From: RPQJ01 sp963696545
GTDB taxonomy: Bacteria > Pseudomonadota > Gammaproteobacteria > Steroidobacterales > Steroidobacteraceae
Assembly: GCA_963696545.1 (NCBI GenBank)
Contig: CAVOKQ010000012.1
Span: 1-64,000 of the forward strand
Length of the DNA: 64,000 bases
Reading direction: 5' to 3'
Part shown: positions 1 to 10,065 of the stretch, in pieces
How positions within the stretch are numbered: the stretch's first letter is position 1
Layout: the number at the start of each line of letters is the position of its first letter
The notes under the pieces: model-generated
Database searches by the model: none
Told to the model about the DNA's origin: nothing
What the model saw: the letters and a program-made list of their open reading frames with translations, nothing else
Program-made: the position numbers and the translations under genes

Positions 1-848
1 CGATCGCCGCGGTCGGCAGTGCCGAGTTGAAAGCCCGCGTGCTCCCGCCAGTGCTGGCCGGCGAGCACATCTCTGCGCTCGCGATCACCGAACCCTCGGG
101 CGGTTCCGACGTGGCCGCCTCAGGACCACCGCGTGCCGCGATGGCGACCACTACGTCGTCAACGGCGAAAAAACCTTCATCACCTCGGGCATGCGCGCCG
201 ACTATCTCACGGTGGCGGTACGCACCAACCCGGCGACCGGCGCCGGGGGGCTCGCTGCTGCTGATCGAAGGCGACACGCCGGGGCTCACCCGCACCGCTC
301 AAGAAGATGGGCTGGTGGGCCTCCGACACCGCCACCTGCACTTCGACGGATGCCGCGTGCCGGCCGGCAACCTGATCGGCGAGGAGGGCAGGGCTTCCTC
401 GCTCATCATGCGGAACTTCAATCGGAGCGCATCGGCATGGCGGCGGGCGCACGGCTTTGCGCGGGTCTGCTAGGAGGACGCCATCGGCTGGGCGCGGGAA
501 CGCAAGACCTTCGGCAAGCCGCCTCGCCGAGCGCCAGGTGATCCGGCACAGGCTGGTCGACATGCCGACCAGCATCGAGACGTCGCGGGCGATGCTGGAA
601 GATCGCGTGGCGTGACGGCTCGATGCCGGCGACCCGAAAGGCTGGTCGCATCGCTCTGCATGCTGAAGAACGCAGCGACGCGCACCATGGCAGTTCTGCG
701 CCGATCCGCGGTGCAGATCCTCGGCGGCATGGGCTACATGCGCGGCACGCGGTCGGAGCGCATCTACCGCGAGGTCAAGGTCAACATGATCGGCGGCGGC
801 ACCGAGGAGATCATGAAGGAACTCGCTGCGCGTCAGCTCGGCCTCTGA
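1..848 (+). pseudogene. Acyl-CoA dehydrogenase, 5'-truncated by window edge, multiply frameshifted
   Basis: Pieces of an acyl-CoA dehydrogenase follow each other in different frames. Near the left edge is the family signature ALAITEPSGGSDVAA (about 77-121). Next come a segment around VVNGEKTFITSGMRADYLTV (about 150-215), a KTFGK segment near 505-520, and a well-kept C-terminus ending GGGTEEIMKELAARQLGL (about 720-846). The enzyme family oxidises acyl-CoA to trans-2-enoyl-CoA using FAD. At least four frame changes are needed to join the pieces, around 115, 240, 390 and 640, and the 5' end lies outside the window. The dense indels sit in otherwise recognisable sequence, so they may be low-quality contig-edge sequence or a decaying gene. 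The family is certain from the motifs; the functional state is not. Confidence 0.8.
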
Positions 849-1014
849 CCGCCCAACGTGATTCTTTTTTGCGCTGCATCATGAGCGCTGCGCATCGGTC
901 GCAAACTCAATGTGCACTGGACGGGTCGCCCTGGTCCAAGTAACTTCCATGTAACGAAGCGCAAAGCGACCGGGAGCAACAAGAAGCCCGGGCGGTCAGT
1001 ACAGGGGAAGACCA

Positions 1015-2616
1015 GTGAGGCAGCTCTCCGGAATGGACAACATGTTCCTGCACCTGGAACATGGCAACCAGTACATGCACGTCGCCGGGCTCGGCATCTA
1101 GATCCGTCAACGGCCCCCGGCGGATTCGTCCGCTTCAAGGACATCCTGAAATTCTTCGAGTCACGGCTCGACACGGCGCCGGTGTTCCGCCGTCGCCTGG
1201 TAACCGTGCCGCTCGACCTCGACCGGCCGTACTGGATCGAGGACCCGCACGTCGACGTCGAATACCACGTGCGTCACGTCGCGTTGCCGCAGCCCGGCGA
1301 CTGGCGCCAGCTCTGCATCCAGGTCGCGCATCCATTCGCGGCCGCTCGATCGCAGCAAGCCGCTGTGGGAGGCCTACGTGATCGAGGGCCTGGACAACAT
1401 CCCGGGCATTCCGCGCGGCAGCTTTGCTTTCTACATCAAGTTCCATCACGCGGCGATCGACGGCGAGGGTGGCACCGAGGTGATGCAGGCGATCCACTCG
1501 TTCACGGTCGCCGACGAGTCGCAAGCCGGCGAACGGCGGGCGCGGGTTCGCGATCGCGAGCCGTCGCAGGTAGAGCTCTACACGCGCGCACTGGTCAACA
1601 ACCTGCAGCGCGTGCCGCGCGCGGCGCGCTTCTCACTGCAGACCGCCACGCGGCTGGCCGGCATCGGCTCGGGCTACATGAGCCAGATGAAGCAGATGCT
1701 GCAGGAGGCGGGCGTGCCGTCGGTCGAGACGGTCCGGTCGAAGGTTCGCCGCCCGCCGGTCACGCGCTTCAGTGGCAAAGTCTCCGCGCACCGGGTCGTC
1801 GAGCTGGTCGGCGTGCCGATGGCCGACATCAAGAAGATCCGCCAGAAGATCGAAGGGGCCACGATCAACGACGTCTTCATGACGACCGTCGGCGGCGCGC
1901 TGCACAAGTACCTCGATGCCAAGGGCGAGCTGCCCGATCGCACGATGACTGCGCAGGTCCCGATGACGCTGCGCGGCAGCGAAAAGGGCCGCGACGAGGG
2001 CAACCAGGTCGGCGTCGCGGTCATGCCGCTGCACACCGAGATTGCTGCGCCGCTCGAACGGCTGCAGGCGATCCGCGAAGGTGCGGTGAAAGCCAAGGCC
2101 CTGGTGGGTCTGGTGGGCAAGGACCTGACCAAGCACGTCTATGACCTGCTGCCCGCGGTCGCCTCGGAGCTGTTCACGAACAAGGTGATGCTGCCGACGA
2201 TGAACGTCGTCGTTTCGAACGTGCGCGGGCCCGACATGCCGATGTACCTGGCCGGCGCGCAGATGGTCGCGTTCGCGCCGGTGAGCATCGCGATGAACGG
2301 GCTCGGCCTCAACGTCACGGGCTTCAGCTATCACGGCACGCTGTGGATGTGCGCCGCGGCCTGCCGCGACATGATGCCGGACCCGGGGTTCTTCGCCGAT
2401 TGCCTGCGCGCGAGCTTTGCCGACCTGGTGGCGGCCGCCGACAAACTGCATGTGAAGACAGTGGAGCCGGCGGCCGCGAGCAAGCCAGCGCGGAAGTTGC
2501 CGCGCTCGCGCAAGACAGTACGCAAGGCCGCGCGCAAGGCTGCGGGCAAGCCTGCTGCGAAAGCCGCGGCAAAGACATCACGCATGCGGCGTGGCCGCAG
2601 GCGGAGGTCGGCTTGA
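1015..2616 (+). pseudogene. Wax ester synthase/diacylglycerol acyltransferase (WS/DGAT), two frameshifts
   Basis: Bifunctional acyltransferase that joins fatty acyl-CoA to a fatty alcohol or diacylglycerol to make storage wax esters or triacylglycerol. The chosen GTG start (1015) follows an AGGGGAAG Shine-Dalgarno and gives VRQLSGMDNMFLHLE, the usual WS/DGAT opening. The frame ends after GLGI at about 1100 and resumes one frame over with DPSTAPGG. A second shift near 1328 restores LDRSKPLWEAYVIEG. The catalytic HHxxxDG motif is intact as HHAAIDG (about 1444-1464), and the C-terminal domain continues to 2616. The last 45 or so residues form a Lys/Arg/Ala-rich tail with KAAxK-type repeats, which the acyltransferase fold does not need. 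Two indels make the gene non-functional as written, but everything downstream of 1340 is well conserved, so sequence error is possible. Confidence 0.82.
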
Positions 2617-2867
2617 ACTCGCACCGTGTCGATGCTGCATGGCAGCAACGCAACGGCGCCGCGCGTCGTCACTTGCGCGAGAGGCTGGCAACTTTGCGAA
2701 ACTTCGGCTATGAGTAGTCGCGTTTCGGATACTCACTAGTGTCTGCCTGGTTATCCGGGACTAGGCTCGTGAATACTCGCAATCGTGACAAGGCACGATT
2801 GTTGCGTTGCAGCAAGCAGGCCGCGCATCAGGGCGGCGTTGGAACTCAAGGCAATGGGGGACTACAG

Positions 2868-5123
2868 ATGACGAGTGAATCGATGGTTCAGGATCGGCAC
2901 AGCACGCTGCTCGCCGGCGTGATCGGCGCAGTGCTTGCGTCGTACGCAGGCGGCGCGGTGGCGCTGGAGTTCAACTTCGACGACGGCGGTCGTCTCAACT
3001 GGAACACCACGCTGTCAGTCGGCTCGAGCTGGCGTTCTGAAGACCCGAGCAGGCTCCTCTATACGATGGCGGACGGTGCGGTCATTGGTAAGTACTCCGG
3101 CGGGTACGTTCCCGGCACCAAGGTTGCCAAGGGCAACGGCCTCGCCGGCAACGATGCCGCCGGCGACAGCAACCTGAACTATGCGCAGTACGATCGCTTT
3201 TCAACGCCGTTCAAGATCCTGAGCGACGTCGAGTACAAGAAGGGCAAGTTCGGCGGCCTCGTGCGCTTCAAGGCCTGGTACGACCAGGCGACCAGCGACG
3301 AGAAGGTGCTGGTCGGCAACCAGGCGAACAATTTCAACGGCACGTCTACCAGCCAGACGCACTGGGGCCCGACGCTGCCGAACTGCACGCCGATTTCGCC
3401 AAACCTGAAGAACTGCGCGCCCCTGTCACAGCCCAAGGTCAACAAGTGGCCCACGGGGAAGCTGAGCGACGATGGCTTCGAGGACGAGCAGAAGTTCTCG
3501 AACATCTACCTGCTCGACGCATACGTGTACGGCAGCTTCGCGCTCGGCAACACCGACCTGCAACTGCGCCTCGGCAATCAGGTGATCAACTGGGGCGAGA
3601 GCCTGTTCATCCAGGGCATCAACCAGATCAATCCGATCGACGTCCCGGCGGCCCGCCGCTCAGGCGCCGAGATCAAGGAGATCCTGCTGCCGGTCTGGGC
3701 CGCGTACGCGAACTGGGGCCTGTCGTTCGGCTCGGTCGAGGCGTTCTACCAGTTCCAGTGGAACAACACCTCGATCGACAGCTGCGGCACTTTCTGGGGC
3801 GTCTCGAACGGCATCATTTCGACGAACCCGGGCAAGTGCAAGAGCGCCACGCCGATCACGCCGGTCGTCGGCAGTCCGGTGGCCAACACTATCTCGCCCA
3901 CCGTGCCGCAGTTCGGTTCAAACCCGTGGTCGCAGTACGACGGTCTGTACGTACCGCTGGTCAAGGGCCAGGAGGCGCCGAACAGCGGCCAGTTCGGGCT
4001 CGCGTTCCGCTTTCCGGTCGAGAAGATCGACACTGAGATCGGCCTGTACGGCATGAACATCCACAGCCGCCTGCCGATCGCGTCGGGTTATGCGGGCACC
4101 AGCATCACCAGTCTCTCGCCGTTGCAGCAGGCTGCGCTGACGCAGCAAGGCTTGATCGGCAAGGACGCTGTTGGTCCGTACTGGGCGCTCGGCACCACGA
4201 AGCTCCGTGGCCCATCACCCTTCCACGCTGCCTATGCGGCGCAGGTGGGTGCTGCAATCGGCCAGCCGATGAACATCACGCCGGGAAGTTCGTACTGGGA
4301 GTATCCGGAGGACATCCAGATCTTCGGTCTGTCCACTGCATCGAACATCGCCGGCTGGTCAGTCTCGAGCGAACTGAGCTACCAGAAGGACGTGCCGGTG
4401 CAGATCAACGGCAACGACCTGCTGAAGAGCCTGCTGTTGCTCATCGGCCCGAACGTGCAGGAGGGCCTCGAGACCTACCAGAAGAACGCTGGACAGACCG
4501 GTCTAGGCGCCTCGATCCGCGGCTACGACCGATTCGACGTAACCCAGTTCCAGGTGAACACCGTCAAGACCTTCAGCAACGTCCTCGGCGCGCAGAACAT
4601 GCTGATCGTTGGCGAGGTGGGTGCGCAGTGGAATAACGTGCCTGACTACACGACAGGCTCGGTACGTTACGGTCGCGGCTTCATGTGGGGCGACGGTTCG
4701 AGCCCGGCGTACGCGACTGGGGGGACTGCGCTGACTTTGGGCAACACGTGCTCGCCGACAGTCGCTGGATTGCCGGTTCCGGTGGCGTCGTCGCTCTACA
4801 ACCCGTCACCGCGCGGCTGCAAGAACGACGGCTACGTGACGGACTTCGCGTGGGGCTATCGCCTGCGCATCTCGATGGACTACAACAACGTCGTCGACTC
4901 CGGCATCACGATCACGCCGAGCGTGTTCTGGTCGCAGGACGTCGAGGGCGTGTCGGCCACGCCGGCGTTCATCGAGGATCGCAGCGCGCTCAACCTCGGG
5001 CTGCGGTTCAACTACAACAAGAAGTACGACCTGCAGATGAACTGGGTGCAGTTCGGCAACAGTGGCTACGATCCGTTGTTCGATCGTGACTACTACTCTG
5101 CCACGGTCAGCATGACGTTCTGA
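2868..5123 (+). CDS. DUF1302 family outer-membrane protein
   Basis: A 751-residue protein of the DUF1302 family. It has an N-terminal signal segment (about residues 14-33, ending near VALEF), then a long beta-rich region with many aromatic/Gly strands, and a final strand ending in a terminal Phe (SATVSMTF) as in outer-membrane beta-barrels. The ATG at 2868 is preferred over an upstream in-frame start at 2739 because it lies just after a G-run (GGGGG) and gives a proper signal peptide. The DUF1329 gene follows after 26 bp; the two families usually occur as a pair and are often next to YCF48-like and MMPL genes, as here. No function is firmly established. A porin or lipid conduit role is inference from the barrel-like sequence and the neighbours. 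Confidence 0.88.
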   Translation: MTSESMVQDRHSTLLAGVIGAVLASYAGGAVALEFNFDDGGRLNWNTTLSVGSSWRSEDPSRLLYTMADGAVIGKYSGGYVPGTKVAKGNGLAGNDAAGDSNLNYAQYDRFSTPFKILSDVEYKKGKFGGLVRFKAWYDQATSDEKVLVGNQANNFNGTSTSQTHWGPTLPNCTPISPNLKNCAPLSQPKVNKWPTGKLSDDGFEDEQKFSNIYLLDAYVYGSFALGNTDLQLRLGNQVINWGESLFIQGINQINPIDVPAARRSGAEIKEILLPVWAAYANWGLSFGSVEAFYQFQWNNTSIDSCGTFWGVSNGIISTNPGKCKSATPITPVVGSPVANTISPTVPQFGSNPWSQYDGLYVPLVKGQEAPNSGQFGLAFRFPVEKIDTEIGLYGMNIHSRLPIASGYAGTSITSLSPLQQAALTQQGLIGKDAVGPYWALGTTKLRGPSPFHAAYAAQVGAAIGQPMNITPGSSYWEYPEDIQIFGLSTASNIAGWSVSSELSYQKDVPVQINGNDLLKSLLLLIGPNVQEGLETYQKNAGQTGLGASIRGYDRFDVTQFQVNTVKTFSNVLGAQNMLIVGEVGAQWNNVPDYTTGSVRYGRGFMWGDGSSPAYATGGTALTLGNTCSPTVAGLPVPVASSLYNPSPRGCKNDGYVTDFAWGYRLRISMDYNNVVDSGITITPSVFWSQDVEGVSATPAFIEDRSALNLGLRFNYNKKYDLQMNWVQFGNSGYDPLFDRDYYSATVSMTF

Positions 5124-5149
5124 CGCGCATGAATCAGGAGACGAATTCG

Positions 5150-6505
5150 ATGAAGACGATGCAGAAAATTATCGGCATGGCGGTTGCGGCCGCGTGCCTC
5201 GCGTCGACGGGCCCGGCGTTCGCCGCGCTGACGGACGCCGAAGTGGCCCGCCTCGGTGCGGACCTGACACCGGTCGGTGCGGAGAAGGCCGGCAACAAGG
5301 ACGGCTCGATTCCAGCATGGACGGGCGGCATGTGCTCGGCTCCTGCCGGCTGGTCGCCGGACAAGGGCTATGTCGATCCGTTCCCGGGCGACAAGGTCAA
5401 GTTCACGATCACCAAGGCCAACGCCGCGCAGTACAAGGACAAGCTGACGCCGGGCACGCTCGCGATGCTGGACAAGTATCCCGAGTTCAAGATGAACGTG
5501 TACGAGACGCGCCGCACGGCCTGCTATCCGCAGGAGGTGTACGACAACGCCAAGTCGCAGGCGACCAAGGTCGCGCTCGACGGTTTCGGCATCGCGAACC
5601 GCGGCAACTCCACGGTCCCGTTCCCGATCCCGAAGAACGGCCTCGAGGCGGTCTGGAACCACCCGATGCGCTACCTCGGTGGCGGCGTCGAGCGCGAGTA
5701 CAACAGCTTCCCGGTGCGCGGCAACGGCGACTTCTACAAGATCGGCGCCCACGAGTACCGCATCTTCAACCAGAACATGGACCCGCCGCAGGACAACCTG
5801 CTGCTCGGGTTCCTGTCGTATTTCACCGCGCCCGCGACGCTCGAAGGCACCGTGTTCCTGGTGCACGAGCCCGTGGACCAGGTGAAGCAGCAGCGCGCCG
5901 CGTGGATCTACAACGCGGGCCAGCGCCGCGTGCGCCGCGCGCCTGACCTCAACTACGACAACGTGAACGACGGCACCGAGGGCATGCGGACCACGGACGA
6001 CTTCGACGCGTACAACGGTGCACCGGACCGCTACGACTGGAAGCTCGTGGGCAAGCGAGAGGTCTACATCCCGTACAACAGCTACAAGCTCGGCAACAAG
6101 GCGCTGAAGTACGACAAGGACATCATCCGCAAGAACACCCCGAACTCGGACCTGCTGCGCTACGAGCTGCACCGCGTGTGGGTGGTCGAGGGCGACCTGA
6201 AGGCGGGCAGCAAGCACATCTACGCCAAGCGTGTGTTCTTCATCGACGAGGACACCTGGACGATCGCGTACCAGGATGCGTACGACGCGCGCAAGCAGCT
6301 GTGGCGGGTCGGCATTCACCCGATCATCCAGTTCTACGACGCGAAGGTGCCGTGGTACCGCTCCAACATCTGGCACGACCTGTCCAACGGCAACTACCTG
6401 CTGTCGCTGCTCGACAACGAAGTGAAGCAGCCGTGGAAGTTCGGCAACAAGGGCAAGTGGTCCGACTTCCAGCCGGATTCGCTGCGCCGCATCGGCACGA
6501 AGTGA
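5150..6505 (+). CDS. DUF1329 family exported protein
   Basis: A 451-residue DUF1329 protein. The signal peptide (residues 1-25, cleavage near GPAFA/ALTDAEV) predicts export to the periplasm or outer membrane. The body has the family's regular beta-strand/aromatic pattern, comparable to LolA/LolB-type lipoprotein-carrier folds, but a lipid-binding role here is inference. The ATG at 5150 is chosen over one at 5129 because CAGGAG lies 9 nt upstream and the earlier codons precede the signal peptide. It is co-directional with and 26 bp downstream of the DUF1302 gene, so the two are almost certainly co-transcribed. A perfect hairpin lies 40 bp after the stop. Confidence 0.9.
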   Translation: MKTMQKIIGMAVAAACLASTGPAFAALTDAEVARLGADLTPVGAEKAGNKDGSIPAWTGGMCSAPAGWSPDKGYVDPFPGDKVKFTITKANAAQYKDKLTPGTLAMLDKYPEFKMNVYETRRTACYPQEVYDNAKSQATKVALDGFGIANRGNSTVPFPIPKNGLEAVWNHPMRYLGGGVEREYNSFPVRGNGDFYKIGAHEYRIFNQNMDPPQDNLLLGFLSYFTAPATLEGTVFLVHEPVDQVKQQRAAWIYNAGQRRVRRAPDLNYDNVNDGTEGMRTTDDFDAYNGAPDRYDWKLVGKREVYIPYNSYKLGNKALKYDKDIIRKNTPNSDLLRYELHRVWVVEGDLKAGSKHIYAKRVFFIDEDTWTIAYQDAYDARKQLWRVGIHPIIQFYDAKVPWYRSNIWHDLSNGNYLLSLLDNEVKQPWKFGNKGKWSDFQPDSLRRIGTK

Positions 6506-6545
6506 TGCGAACTGTCGGCATCACTGGCGTGACCTGACGAAAACA

Positions 6546-6577
6546 GGCCGGTCCCGGGCATGGGCCCGGGACCGGCC
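6546..6577 (+). terminator. Perfect 14-bp GC hairpin after the DUF1329 gene
   Basis: A 14-bp arm at 6546-6559 pairs perfectly with 6564-6577 around a 4-nt loop. No T-run follows, so it may be an attenuating or mRNA-processing hairpin between the DUF1302/DUF1329 pair and the downstream YCF48/MMPL genes rather than a full intrinsic terminator. Confidence 0.5.
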
Positions 6578-6617
6578 ATGATCAAGCGGTCCCGCGAGGG
6601 CCGCGGCGGGAGATTCC

Positions 6618-7620
6618 ATGAAGCACTGGGCCAGATGGGCTTGCGTCCTGGTAGGCGCGGGCCTGATGAGCGTGTCCGCGAGCCGTGCGGACGAGGGCGC
6701 GGCTACCGCAGCCCCGAAGAAGTCCGGCATCGTCGTCGACATCCGCACGGACCACATCGTACTGATGGACATTGCGCTGGCGGGCAACCGCCTGGTGGCA
6801 GTCGGCGAGCGCGGGTTCACGATGGTGTCCGACGACGCCGGCAAGACCTGGAAGGCGATCGGTACGCCGGTCAATCGCACGCTGACTGGAGTGGCCTTCA
6901 AGGACGCCAAGCTTGGAGTCGCCGTCGGCCACGGGGCCTCCGTCGTTCGTACCGACGACGGCGGGACGAGTTGGACGCACGTGCCGCTCCCGGAGGCCGA
7001 GCCCGAATCGCTGCTCGGCGTCACGAACCTGGGGGGCGACAATTTCGTCACGTATGGCGCCTTCGGAATGTACTTCGACTCGACGGACGCCGGCCGCACG
7101 TGGACGAAGCGCATGGTCGAGTCCGAGGACTTCGACCGGCACATCTCCCAGGTCCTGCCGGTCGGCAGCTCGCTGTTCATGGTGGCCGAGTCGGGCACGC
7201 TCGCAAGGTCGGATGACGGCGGCGCCACCTGGACCACGATGACGTCGCCCTACGAGGGCTCGTACTTCGCCGCGCTGGCAACGCGCGACGGGGCGCTGCT
7301 CGCGTTCGGCATGCGCGGCAACGTCTACAGGACGACTGATTTCGGCACCACCTGGCAGAAGATCGAGCTCGACACCACGCAGTCGCTGATGTCGGGCAAG
7401 CAGCTCGCCGACGGTCGCGTGCTGCTGCGTCGGCAACACGGGCCTGCTGGCGGTCAGCAAGGATGACGGGCAGACACTCGATCTGCACTGGGCCCCGAAG
7501 GGCAAGGGCTTCTCGGCTCTCGCCGAGACGGGAGGGCAGGTCGTGCTGGTCGGTGAATCGGGCATCACGCTGCTCGATCCTGCGTGGCTGGCGCCCAAGA
7601 CTGCGGCGGCTGGGAAGTAG
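6618..7620 (+). pseudogene. YCF48/BNR-repeat beta-propeller exported protein, one frameshift
   Basis: Exported protein (signal peptide ending near ASRADEG) made of repeated BNR/YCF48-type units with the recurring pattern S/TxDxGxTW, for example SDDAGKTW, TDDGGTSW, STDAGRTW and SDDGGATW. This repeat builds a beta-propeller as in the photosystem II assembly factor Ycf48. The ATG follows GGGAG. One extra C near 7428 breaks the frame after DGRVLL. Reading one base later gives VGNTGLLAVSKDDGQTLDLHW and runs to the TAG at 7618-7620, only 9 bp before the transporter gene. The frame 3' of the break is clean and family-like, so a sequencing indel is at least as likely as true inactivation. It sits between DUF1329 and an MMPL transporter, a common arrangement, and probably serves as a periplasmic partner. 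Confidence 0.82.
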
Positions 7621-7629
7621 GGGTTCGTC

Positions 7630-10065
7630 ATGGCAACAGACAACAAGACGCTCGCGGCGGACGCCGATACCGGGATCGACCAGAGCCAGTTCCGTACGGA
7701 CTGGGTCGGCAAGATCTCCTACTGGATCTTCTCGAACCGCAAGGTACTGCTGATCGTATTCATCCTGATCACGATCCTGCTGGCGGCGATGGCGAGCCAG
7801 CTGCGCGTGCAGGCGGCGTTCACGAAGATGATCCCGCTGAAGCACCCGTACATGGCCACGTTCCTGCAATACCAGGCCGACTTCGGTGGCGCCAACAAGG
7901 TGCTGGTGGCGCTCGACAACAAGAAGGGCACGATCTACGACAAGGGGTTCATGGAGAGCCTGCGCAAGGTCACGGAGGAGGTCTTCTTCGTCAAGGGCGT
8001 CGAGCGCAGTTCCGTCACTTCGCTGTTCACGCCGAACGTGCGCTACAACGAGGTCGTCGAGGACGGCTTCCGTGGCGGCAACATCGTGGCTGCGGACTTC
8101 GCAGGCACGCCGGAGCAGCTCGAGGCGGTCCACAACAACCTGCTGAAGTCCGACTGGATGGGGCGCATCGTCTCGAACGACCAGACCTCGGCGATGGTGG
8201 TCGCGACGCTGATGGAGAACGACCCCGAGACCGGCCAGCGCCTCGACCTGCAGGAGGTCGCCGGAAAGCTCGAGGAGATCCGCGCCAAGTACGAGAACGA
8301 CAACACCGGCGTCTACATCATCGGCTTTGCCAAGTCCGTCGGCGACATTGCCAAGGGTGCGGCCGGAGTGCTGGTGTTCTTCGGCGTCGCGTTCGTGATC
8401 ACCGCGTTGCTGCTTCTCTGGTACTCGGGCTCGCTGATGATCACGGCGCTGGCGCTGATATGCGCGATCGTGCCGGTGATCTGGCTGCTCGGCCTGCTGC
8501 CGGTGTTCGGGCTCGGCCTCGACCCGATGTCGATCCTGGTGCCGTTCCTGATCTTCTCCATCGCCGTTTCCCACGCGGTGCAGATGACGAATGCGTGGAA
8601 GCTGGAGACGCTGCACGGCCGCGACGGTATTACAGCCTCGACGCTCTCGTTCCAGAAGCTCTTCATTCCTGGCGCGATGGCGCTGCTCGCAAACGCACTC
8701 GGCTTCATGGTGATCGCGTTCGTCGAGATCGAGATAGTGCGCGAGCTGGCGTTCACCGCGACGATCGGCGTCACGGTGATGATCATCACGAACAAGATGC
8801 TGCTGCCGATCCTGCTGTCGTACTACAAGTTCAAGCCGGAGCAGGCGAAGAAGCTGAGCGGCAAGGAGACCGCCGGCGACTGGCTGTGGGAGCGGCTCGG
8901 CTTCCTGGCCACGAAGAAGTTCGCCTGGATCCCGATCCTGGTCGGCCTCGCACTGCTTGCCTTCGGCATTTCGCAGGCGCGACACCTGCACGTCGGCGAC
9001 CTCGGCAAGGGCGTGCCGGAACTGAGGCCCGACTCGCGCTACAACCAGGACGTCGGGTTCATCACCGGGCACTACGCGATCGGCGTGGACCTGCTGCAGA
9101 TCATCGCCGAAGCCAAGCCGGCCGACGAGAACGACTCGCCCTGCGTGAACCGCGAGGTCATGGAGAGGATGGAGGACTTCGAGTTCCAGATGCGCCAGGT
9201 GGAGGGCGTCGCCACGGTCCGTGGCCTCTCTGGCTTCGTGCAGACGATGACGCAGTCGTTCGCCGAGACGTTCTCGAAGTGGCGCATGCTGCCCGAGTCG
9301 AAGGCGCAGATCGCCCAGGGCGTGGGCTACGCCGGGCGCCTCGGCAATGAGTTCATGAACTCGCGCTGTACCGCGATGCCGGTCAGCATCTACACCAAGG
9401 ACCACCAGGCGACGACGATTGCGCACATCGTCGACAAGATCAAGGCGTTCAAGGAGTCGGGCGGCGACACCGACCGCATCACGTTCCGCCTCGCGAGCGG
9501 CAACGTCGGCGTAATGGCGGCGACCAACGAGGCGGTGCACGCGGCGGACAAGTGGGTCAACCTGGCGCTGTTCGCCTCCGTGATGGCGCTGTGCCTGCTG
9601 ACGTTCCGCTCGTTCCCGATCACGCTGTGCGTGGTGCTGCCGCTGGCGCTGGTGACGGTGCTCTGCAACGCATTGATGGCGATGCTCGGTATCGGCGTCA
9701 AGGTGAATACGCTGCCGGTGGTGGCGCTCGGTGTCGGCGTCGGCGTCGACTACGGCATCTACCTGTTCGAGCGCATGAAGCACGAGATGGAGGACAACGG
9801 GCTGAACCTGCAGCAGTCGTTCATCGAGGCGCTGAAGCAGCGCGGAACCGCCTCGATCTTCACGGCGGCGACGATGACGATCTCGGTGGCGACGTGGATC
9901 TTCTCGGCGCTGAAGTTCCAGGCCGACATGGGCATCCTGCTCGCGTTCATGTTCCTCGTGAACGCGTTCGGCGCGATCCTGTTGCTGCCGGCGCTCGCGG
10001 CATACCTCGTCGGCGACCTGAAGAAAAAGGAGCACAAGGGAACGGTGCTGAAAGAAGCGCTGTGA
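7630..10065 (+). CDS. MMPL-family RND transporter (predicted lipid/hydrophobe exporter)
   Basis: An 811-residue RND-superfamily permease of the MMPL/HpnN type. It shows one N-terminal membrane segment (about 37-57), a periplasmic domain, a cluster of five or six helices (about 240-400), a second periplasmic domain, and a second helix cluster (about 640-790). The duplicated SSD-like motif GVGVGVDYGIYLFERMKHE is in the second half. MMPL proteins move lipids, hopanoids or sterol-like molecules using the proton gradient; the substrate here is unknown. The short C-terminal cytoplasmic tail is Lys-rich. It starts 9 bp after the YCF48-like gene and its stop overlaps the GTG of the next gene, so translation is probably coupled. 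Confidence 0.92.
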   Translation: MATDNKTLAADADTGIDQSQFRTDWVGKISYWIFSNRKVLLIVFILITILLAAMASQLRVQAAFTKMIPLKHPYMATFLQYQADFGGANKVLVALDNKKGTIYDKGFMESLRKVTEEVFFVKGVERSSVTSLFTPNVRYNEVVEDGFRGGNIVAADFAGTPEQLEAVHNNLLKSDWMGRIVSNDQTSAMVVATLMENDPETGQRLDLQEVAGKLEEIRAKYENDNTGVYIIGFAKSVGDIAKGAAGVLVFFGVAFVITALLLLWYSGSLMITALALICAIVPVIWLLGLLPVFGLGLDPMSILVPFLIFSIAVSHAVQMTNAWKLETLHGRDGITASTLSFQKLFIPGAMALLANALGFMVIAFVEIEIVRELAFTATIGVTVMIITNKMLLPILLSYYKFKPEQAKKLSGKETAGDWLWERLGFLATKKFAWIPILVGLALLAFGISQARHLHVGDLGKGVPELRPDSRYNQDVGFITGHYAIGVDLLQIIAEAKPADENDSPCVNREVMERMEDFEFQMRQVEGVATVRGLSGFVQTMTQSFAETFSKWRMLPESKAQIAQGVGYAGRLGNEFMNSRCTAMPVSIYTKDHQATTIAHIVDKIKAFKESGGDTDRITFRLASGNVGVMAATNEAVHAADKWVNLALFASVMALCLLTFRSFPITLCVVLPLALVTVLCNALMAMLGIGVKVNTLPVVALGVGVGVDYGIYLFERMKHEMEDNGLNLQQSFIEALKQRGTASIFTAATMTISVATWIFSALKFQADMGILLAFMFLVNAFGAILLLPALAAYLVGDLKKKEHKGTVLKEAL

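Noticed and set aside
9552..10061. In-frame upstream extension of the OYE reductase
   Set aside because: It runs inside the transporter gene and has no homology to the family. The GTG overlapping the transporter stop gives the normal N-terminus.
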